Notes under the pieces: generated by a model | Database searches by the model: none | What the model was told of the DNA's origin: nothing | The model's input: the letters and a program-made list of their open reading frames with translations, nothing else | Assembly (NCBI GenBank): GCA_004335835.1 | Contig: RWJK01000905.1 | Span: forward strand, 1 to 64,000 | Source of the DNA: Scenedesmus sp. ARA3 | Taxonomy: Eukaryota; Chlorophyta; Chlorophyceae; Sphaeropleales; Scenedesmaceae | Reading direction: 5' to 3' | Length of the DNA: 64,000 nucleotides | Part shown: piece after piece, positions 57,879-64,000 of the stretch | How the letters are laid out: every line of letters starts with the position of its first letter | How positions within the stretch are numbered: the first letter of the stretch is position 1 | Program-made: the position numbers and the translations under genes

Positions 57879-58623
57879 ATGAACGTGGACCAGCCCACTC
57901 CTAGGGTCGGATTTCCACAGCTTAAGAATTACATCGGCAAGACCGTCATCTTTGTCGGCAAGGTCGAGACCCTCCAGGGGCAGCAAGTGCAGATGAGTGC
58001 CCCAGATGGCTCCAGAGTCACGATTCAAGCGGGCAACAGCACCTTCGATACGCAGTTTGCGGAGGTCACTGGCACTGTGGTAGACCCCATGACCATCCGG
58101 GAAGAGTCACACGTGGAGTTTGGCGAGAAGTTTGGTGGGCAACAGCTTGGGGCAGCAGCAGAACAGTGCGTTGATCAGCATGCATGCTCCTGCAGGAGTT
58201 CTGTGGTTATGTGGGGCCAGCTTGGTCTTGCGATTTGCCCTGCTTCTCTGCATTGTTGTCAGTTGACATGCCCAGCGCGTCATTGGAAAGTTGCCGCTTT
58301 CAGGTTACCCGCCACCCACACATGCACGCAGTTGATCAGCTGGCATGAAATTTGCCAGTGACGTTTAAGCGTGCTCTGGTGATCTTTCATAGAGAGCACC
58401 CTGCGGCTGCCATTGAGATCTATATATGTGCAGCACCTACAGCCGCATGCGGTCTGCCATGCACAACAGCAACCACCTGTGGCTTACTCCTGCTTTCTGC
58501 CTTGCTGCTGCCGTTGCTGCTGCTGCTGCTGCTGCTGTGGCAGACCTGAACCTGTACAACGAGTTCCTGAAGCTCTCAAACGGCCAGTATGCAGAGCTGT
58601 TTTACCCGGCCGGCTTTGCCTAG
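57879..58623 (+). CDS. RPA3: replication protein A small subunit (RPA14/RPA3)
   Basis: Two exons (57879-58134 and 58544-58623) join in phase 1 to give 111 residues, the normal size of this OB-fold subunit. RPA3 stabilises the RPA trimer that coats single-stranded DNA in replication and repair. The sequence shows PRV.F.QLKNYIGKTVIFVGKVETLQG, the central strand VTIQAGNSTFD and FAEVTGTVVDPMTIREESHVEFG, then DLNLYNEFLKLSN and the FYPAGF terminus typical of the family. The ATG at 57879 is chosen because the upstream in-frame extension starts only with GTG. The intron ends in a (CTG)n run before the CAG acceptor. TGTAA is at 58868-58872. Confidence 0.85.
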
Positions 58624-59158
58624 TGGCGGCAGCGATTGCGCAGCAGCAGCAGTAGCAGTCTGACCATAACGGCTCAAGCTCCGCAGATTGATCACAGTTT
58701 GGCTGGCGAGAGCAGGCAATATGAAGTAGTGCTCATGTGTGCAGCAATGCGTGTGTTTCGACGATGCTGGTGGTTGGGCGCTTGTTGTCCAGTACATGCC
58801 GTCATGTGTTGCGTGTGACATGCACTGCCCAGGCTGCGTGCCTGGCCATGCTTATGCACAAGAGGTCTGTAACGGGTCGCAGCAGCGGGTAAATGGGCTG
58901 TGGCTGTTGCCGAAAGCATGCAACAGTCCTGCAACACACCTCGGACCCTTTCCTTGTTGCACATGGCAGCTTCCATGTGCCTGCCGTCAGTGCGGCGTAC
59001 GTTGCATTGCTGCGCTGCCTGAAAGGGTGATAGCGGTGTTAACATGTAGTTGGTGTGTTTGTCTATTACCATGATAGAAAGCAGCCTTTCTTTGTTTAAA
59101 CGTGACCCGCACACCTCACATGCCCCTGTGTTGTGTTGGCCATGCCAGCTGCATGATA

Positions 59159-59191
59159 AGCAGCCCTCGGCTGCTGCAGCCGAGGGCTGCT
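59159..59191. repeat. perfect 13-bp inverted repeat, 7-nt loop
   Basis: Arms 59159-59171 and 59179-59191 are exact reverse complements. It lies in the interval between the convergent RPA3 and HisIE genes. Confidence 0.8.
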
Positions 59192-59879
59192 GCAGCGCTG
59201 TGATCATGTGCAAGGGATGATCACGTGGTTTTCAGGGTGCACATGTGTGCCGCGCTGAGATCACTGCTAGGGCAAGTTTGTGCATTTGGTGTGCTGTGAG
59301 ACAGTTGGCACTGCATGTCAGCCATCACCGCCGTGACGTCTGCTCAGTGAGCTGTGCTGGGCGCTATCTGCTTCGTTCTGTGTGATTAACTTGTGCATCT
59401 GGCTGTTTTCAACTACCATAGCAGCACTCCGCAAGCGTCGGCTGTATGCCACCAACTGCCGCTGTGAAACCACACTCAGGAGCTTTTTTGCAAAGAGTGC
59501 CAGTGTTACATTCAGGTCAAGTCACCAACAGCAACAGCACAGACTGCACAAAGCCACCTCCTGCCTTGCATCAGACGGTTGATCACTGACCAACTGGCAG
59601 TTTCAACGTGCAACAGCTGCAACTGTGATGTTGCGCAACATGCACCTGATCACAGGATTAGGAAGGCCGTCAGTCCCATGCAAAAACAGCACTCTGCAAA
59701 GTCTGACCGCAGCTGCAGACACACACCAGTCGGATGCAGCATGTTGACGCTGCACACGCCTCAGGCTACAAGACTATGCTGTTATTGCAGTACCTTGCTG
59801 CAGCACCAGTAGTCAGCAGTGCCAGCAGCGCATCGCAATGCTACACATTTCACTACAAGGTGATTGCAACAGCAGCGCA

Positions 59880-59976
59880 TCACTGCTGCGCAGCCGCATG
59901 CGGCTTGGGGGGCCGTGCTGCCTTCTCCTCCACCCCGCTGGTGCCGGCTGTCAACAAGGTCGCCTTGTTGACAGCC
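59880..59976 (-). repeat. echo of the HisIE last exon plus a perfect 14-bp hairpin
   Basis: At 59880-59945 the end of the HisIE reading frame (TSGVEEKAARPPK plus a different tail HAAAQQ and stop) is repeated downstream of the true stop at 60088. Directly beside it, 59946-59959 and 59963-59976 form a perfect 14-bp hairpin with a 3-nt loop, which could act in 3' end formation. A (CTG)n run (60011-60053) separates the two copies. Confidence 0.75.
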
Positions 59977-60008
59977 ACTGAATTGTGGCACCTCAACATT
60001 GCTGCTGC

Positions 60009-60010
<2 letters not shown>

Positions 60011-60053
<43 letters not shown>
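60011..60053. repeat. (CTG)n run
   Basis: Fourteen uninterrupted units 3' of the HisIE stop, between the gene end and its echo. Confidence 0.9.
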
Positions 60054-60054
<1 letters not shown>

Positions 60055-60087
60055 ACAATCCCAGCAAGCTGTTGCAACAGCAGCACG

Positions 60088-62069
60088 TCACTGCTTAGGC
60101 GGGCGTGCTGCCTTCTCCTCCACCCCGCTGGTGCCGAAGCGCTGCCGCAGCACACGCAGCACATCCTCCATGGGCACACCCTGAGGCAGCAGCAGCATCA
60201 GATGCCAGGTGCTTTGTCATGTAGGCGAAGTTTGTTTGTCTGCTGTGCATTGTGTAGCGTATGCCAGGCGGCACAGGCGCAGCATTGCGGTCTTGCCGGG
60301 ACATAGCGCACCCACAAACAGACTGATACGGGCACTCACAAGTGATGCACCCCGCATGCCAGAGCTGATGAAACACACTGCGTCTGTGTTGTGGCAGCAC
60401 GTGCAGCGCCACTTCAAGCTGTTCTGATCTGGGCAACTATAATAGAAATGATGCTATGCGTCCCGCACACACTGCAAATGTGACAGAAAGTGTGCATGCG
60501 CGGCTCACCTGCACGTTGAGCAGCACCATGGCGTGGTACAGCAAGTTCGCCATCTCAAACAGCAACGCATTCCAAAGCACAGCTGTGACAACTTTGCGCC
60601 TTACTCGAAGGCTTGTATTGGCAGCACACACACTGCTCACCTGCACGTTGAGCAGCACCATGGCGTGGTACGGCAGGTCCGCCATCTCGAACACCAACGC
60701 ACTACAAGCCACAACCGTAACACCCGTGTCCGCGTCAACCTCATGGCTTGAAATGGCAGCACACACACACTGCTCACCTGCACGTTGAGCAGCACCATGG
60801 CGTGGTACAGCAGGTCCGCCATCTCACTCGCAGCCCGCTCCGTGCCCTCGTTTTCTTCCAGGGTCTGGCAGAGCTCGCCAGCCTCCTCACGCACCTGTTG
60901 CAAGCATCATACACAGCACTTATGTACATTCTCTGTCACCAGCATGCACAAGAATGGCTAGTTTTTGTGGTAATGTATTGTTCTCCTCCAGCGTCTGGCA
61001 CAGCTGCCCAGCCTCCTCACGCACCTGCACATAGTACACACAGCATGCACAAGAATGATGCGGTGCTCGTGCATCGTGGGAGTTGGCCAGCACCCGTCCA
61101 TCTGTGTTGTGCACAGATGCTGCGCAGGCCGTACCTGCTGCCATACTGCGTCATGCTTTCCGGGCGTCAACAGCGGCAAAGCGCACTGCACGAAGGCACT
61201 GCAGTGTCTCGGTCTTTCAGCCAACTAGATGACACATTGTAGCACTTGTCTAGCTGCGTACAGCCAGTCGCACCTTATTGCAAAGCAGCGCTGGGTTGGC
61301 CAGCATCTTATGTGCTTCGTGCAAAGATGCTGCGCAGGACTAACATACTGCTTCATGCATTCCTTACAACAACAGCACCAAGCGCACTGCAAAAAGGCAC
61401 TGCAAGGTCATGGGTTGCCAGCCAACAAGAATGTCATCGCAGCACTGACTCGCCCCTGAGTCAGTCGCACCTTTTTGCAGAGCAGCTCTGGGTTGGCCAG
61501 CAGCCGCGCCGTCCAGGAGGGCTTGCCCTCTGCAGCAGCAGCAGCAGCAGCAGAAGCAGCAGCAGCAGGCAGTAGCAGCAGTGATGAGGGCAGCACCGTA
61601 AGGGAGAGATAAATAGTGCAGGTGGGTTACATGTTGGTCTGCGCACTGCCAAGCAACGTATCTGGGCCAGCACAGAGCACATAGCTGCGGGGAAGGCTTC
61701 CAACAGCCTGCAGGGCAATGTGTGCGCAAACTTGCAGCTGCTGCATGCGGCTTGTCGCGTGCTGTCTTCTGCTTGCGGATGGGTGCAAGACGCACCTCCC
61801 GCCAAGGCATGGCACAAACCCCATTCATGCCGCCGCTGCTGCTAGCAATGTGCATACTTCACTGACAGGCATCAGCTGAACATACAGCAGCATTGCGCAC
61901 CTTGCGGCTGCTGCATCGCCTCTTTCCGCTGCTGGATGGTATGCTCTAAAGCCAGCAGGGTGGTGAGCGGTGCGTGGCTGCAGCATGCTACCCAACAATC
62001 ACCATTTTTAACAGCTGCTGTCATTGTGTGGGCATCTTCAATCGAGGCTTGTCAGCCACAAGCGCGTTG

Positions 62070-62100
<31 letters not shown>

Positions 62101-62321
62101 GCTGCTGCTGCTGTCAACCAAACAGCATGTAACTCACTCTCGACCTCACCTTGCGGCTGCTGCATCGCCTCTTTCCGCTGCTGAATGGTATGCTCTAAAG
62201 CCAGCAGGGTGGTGAGCGGCGCGTGGCTGCCATGCTGCTTGTGGTCACCCTCAGCATGCACGCTGCCTTCAGCTGACACAGCGGCCTCGTGGAACCAGCA
62301 GGTCCTGCAAGCATGTGGCAT

Positions 62322-62399
<78 letters not shown>

Positions 62400-63992
62400 A
62401 GCAGCAGTGAGAGGTGTGTGGCAGCGATTGCAATTCTTGTCACTTGAAGCCAAACCTGTTACATAACAGCTGCCTGCTGCAAAGCAGCTGCCGCACCTTG
62501 CACAATTGAAGCAAGTTACTCCGATTGGGTCCCCCAGGTATGATGCCGTCCCTGTCGCTGTATGTTACATCACATGTTACAAAACAGTACATTCAATAGC
62601 AAAGCAGCTGCCGCACCTTGCGCCAGTGTGGCAGGTGGGGCCGATGGGGTCCCTGAGGTAAATGATGCTGCCCCTGTCACAGTATGCCAACAAAACATGT
62701 TTTAAACAACATATATCAGCGCAGCTGCCGCACCTTGCGCCGGTGTGGCAGGTGGGGCCGATAGGGTCCCCAAGGTAGATGATGCTGTCCCTGTCACAGT
62801 CATGGAAGACTTGTGTCACTTTGATAAAGTTGCCGCTGGTCTCGCCCTTGCACCAGCGCTCGCTGCGGCTGCGGCTGTAAAAGGTGGCCAGCCTGCACGT
62901 CAAAAGTAACAATAATGCTGTTAATAACATGTTAGTAACATGTCATACTGGTAGGTGTGGTTTTGCGGGGAAAGGTGGCCAGCCTGCATTTATAAAATGT
63001 GTCAGCAGATGTGAATGTATGATGTGGTTTGTTTCTTTTTGAGGTGTCGGGTGTGAGGCAAGGCACCACACAAGCTGCCAGGCACATGTTTGGTTGGTCA
63101 CCACAGGCAGATACGGATGTTTCGTTTGCTGGTCACGGCAAATCTGGCATTTGACTGTAGCAGCAGATGTGGCGGTGACATGAACTGCAGGGCACTTCGC
63201 ACAGAAAAGCCGCCTGCTTGCTGCTGCGGCTGCTGGTGCTGCTGCTGTTTCTCAGCTGCCCACAGAGGTGAAAGCATCGCCAACCTTCCCCTGCGTACAG
63301 TGTTGCAAGCAGCATAGGTGCAGGCAGTTCAAGCAGCACCATTGCTGGCTGCTGTGCCGAATCCCAAGCTCAAACCAAACCACATAAATGTGCTGCTGTG
63401 TCCCTGGCCTGCCCTTACGTGGCTGCAGCTGGCGCAGCTGTCGCAAGGGCTATCGGCCGATGCTGCCGTCACCGTGTCTTTGTGAATAGCTGCAAAGATA
63501 CCATGTACATGAAATGCTTGCTCTGATCTACTTACTTTGTCTGCAGCGTCTCGCTGAGTGCTGCCCTGTCTGCATACGCCTGCATCAGCAGCTCCCCTGT
63601 ATCTACGTGCTGCAGGCAGCAAGCCGCAGGAGGCAGCAGTGGCAGACATATGGAACACCAGCGCAGCAACTCATCAACATCCAGTATCTGGCATGTTGTG
63701 TGGTATTTCTGCACGGTTATCTTGCTGGTTGACTGAGCGGGCACTTGATGCAAATACTGCAGGTCATATTTTTGTCCAGCCTGAGGATGTGCAGGACACA
63801 AGCCAGTTGCCTGTGTGGTGCTGCATTCATAGCTGCCATAGGTTGAGGTTTCAATGCCATCCACCAGTACCTGTACAATCACTGGCACCAAGCCATCCTT
63901 GCTCCAGCGCAGCGTATCTAGGTAAGCAGTCATGCCCGGGACTGCTGCTTCTGGCTGCACTTCCACTGCTGCTGCACGGCATATCTGCGCTC
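60088..63992 (-). CDS. HISIE: bifunctional phosphoribosyl-AMP cyclohydrolase / phosphoribosyl-ATP pyrophosphohydrolase (HisIE), 5' partial
   Basis: Seven phase-consistent exons (63992-63871, 63609-63536, 62892-62734, 62304-62150, 61529-61471, 60894-60778, 60180-60088) give 258 residues to the stop; the transit-peptide exon lies past the window edge. It catalyses steps 2 and 3 of histidine synthesis. The PRA-CH half shows LRWSKDGLVPVIVQ, HVDTGELLMQAYADRAAL, TFYSRSRSERWCKGETSGNF, the metal-site DCDRDSIIYLG and GPTCHTG. The PRA-PH half shows LTTLLALEHTIQQRK, KPSWTARLLANPELLCKK, VREEAGELCQTLEEN, SEMADLLYHAMVLL and GVPMEDVLRVLRQRFGTSGVEEKA. All motifs needed for both activities are intact. In plants and algae the enzyme is plastidial. 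Several introns contain partial exon copies. Confidence 0.95.
60505..60692 (-). repeat. two donor-side echoes of HisIE exon 6
   Basis: Copies of FEMA(D/N)L.YHAMVLLNVQ with the GTGAGC donor lie at about 60633-60692 and 60510-60565, downstream of the real exon end at 60778. Period is about 125-140 bp. Confidence 0.9.
60975..61030 (-). repeat. acceptor-side echo of HisIE exon 6
   Basis: Acceptor plus VREEAGQLCQTLEENN is repeated about 130 bp upstream of the true exon start at 60894. Confidence 0.9.
61261..61310 (-). repeat. donor-side echo of HisIE exon 5 (diverged)
   Basis: The exon end (LLANPELLCKK plus GTGCGAC donor) is repeated, diverged, about 200 bp downstream of the true donor at 61471, together with downstream intron sequence (GCAAAGATGCTGCGCAGG and GCGCACTGCA motifs recur in this intron). 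Confidence 0.65.
61896..61975 (-). repeat. donor-side echo of HisIE exon 4
   Basis: About 75 bp covering LTTLLALEHTIQQRKEAMQQPQ and the exon end are repeated almost perfectly about 245 bp downstream of the exon end at 62150. Confidence 0.9.
62322..62407. repeat. (CAG)n run of about 28 units upstream of HisIE exon 4
   Basis: Read on the minus strand it is (CTG)n, ending 18 bases before the acceptor of the exon at 62304. One CAACAG interruption is present. Confidence 0.9.
62485..62665 (-). repeat. two donor-side echoes of HisIE exon 3
   Basis: Copies of IIYL.DPIGPTCHTGA with the CAAG/GTGCGG donor lie at about 62609-62665 and, more diverged, 62488-62545, downstream of the exon end at 62734. 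Period is about 110-120 bp. Confidence 0.9.
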
Positions 63993-64000
63993 CTGTAAGC

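Noticed and set aside
62322..62407. poly-Gln or poly-Ala coding interpretation of the (CAG)n run
   Set aside because: The run lies in a HisIE intron between two conserved exons that join in phase without it.

Overview
This is a nuclear fragment of a green alga, not a prokaryote. Genes are split into many short exons with GT/AG introns. Acceptors are mostly TGCAG, TGTAA occurs downstream of several stops (the green-algal polyadenylation signal), and (CAG/CTG)n triplet runs are everywhere. Base composition is moderately GC-rich. Together these point to Chlorophyceae, probably a Sphaeropleales/Scenedesmaceae-like alga; the lineage is inference.

Layout. (1) 1-27287, minus: one giant gene of about 45 exons (roughly 5,200 codons inside the window, 3' end beyond base 1). 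It encodes a secreted/membrane protein with a signal peptide, leucine-rich repeats, 11 two-exon filamin-like Ig modules interrupted by a Ser/Pro-rich repeat, a PAN-like exon and a Cys-rich exon, then HYR/DUF5011-like Ig domains, a coiled-coil stretch and a polycystin (PKD/TRP) channel. (2) 27742-29258, plus: a membrane-anchored C-terminal J-domain protein, divergent from gene 1. (3) 30198-32291, plus: an F-box-like/ankyrin protein whose last exon is duplicated downstream of the stop. (4) 33800-35580, plus: an unknown polytopic membrane protein. (5) 35.6-38.2 kb: non-coding, with a 27-28 bp minisatellite. (6) 38193-44145, minus: a complete RIO1 kinase gene. (7) 45650-46793, plus: a predicted plastid-targeted membrane protein, divergent from RIO1. 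(8) 46.8-53.3 kb: no gene recognised. (9) 53316-54906, minus: a GAF-like protein, divergent from (10) 55097-55507, plus: a small CxxC protein with a mitochondrion-like presequence. (11) 57181-57537: a foldback element around an assembly gap. (12) 57879-58623, plus: RPA3. (13) 60088-63992, minus: bifunctional histidine-biosynthesis HisIE, 5' end outside the window.

The most unusual signal is not one gene but a pattern: introns of the giant polycystin, RIO1 and HisIE genes contain direct tandem partial copies ('echoes') of the neighbouring exon. Each copy carries one splice junction plus part of the exon. Echoes upstream of an exon keep the acceptor and exon start; echoes downstream keep the exon end and the donor. 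RIO1 has seven consecutive echoes of one exon. The ankyrin gene, the CxxC gene and the 3' flank of the GAF gene show related terminal duplications.

The genes do not form a pathway: they are a housekeeping mix (ribosome biogenesis, DNA replication, histidine synthesis, protein folding) next to one large surface/sensory-type channel. Exon models were built by hand from splice sites, reading-frame phase and family similarity. Those marked as phase-consistent close exactly in frame.
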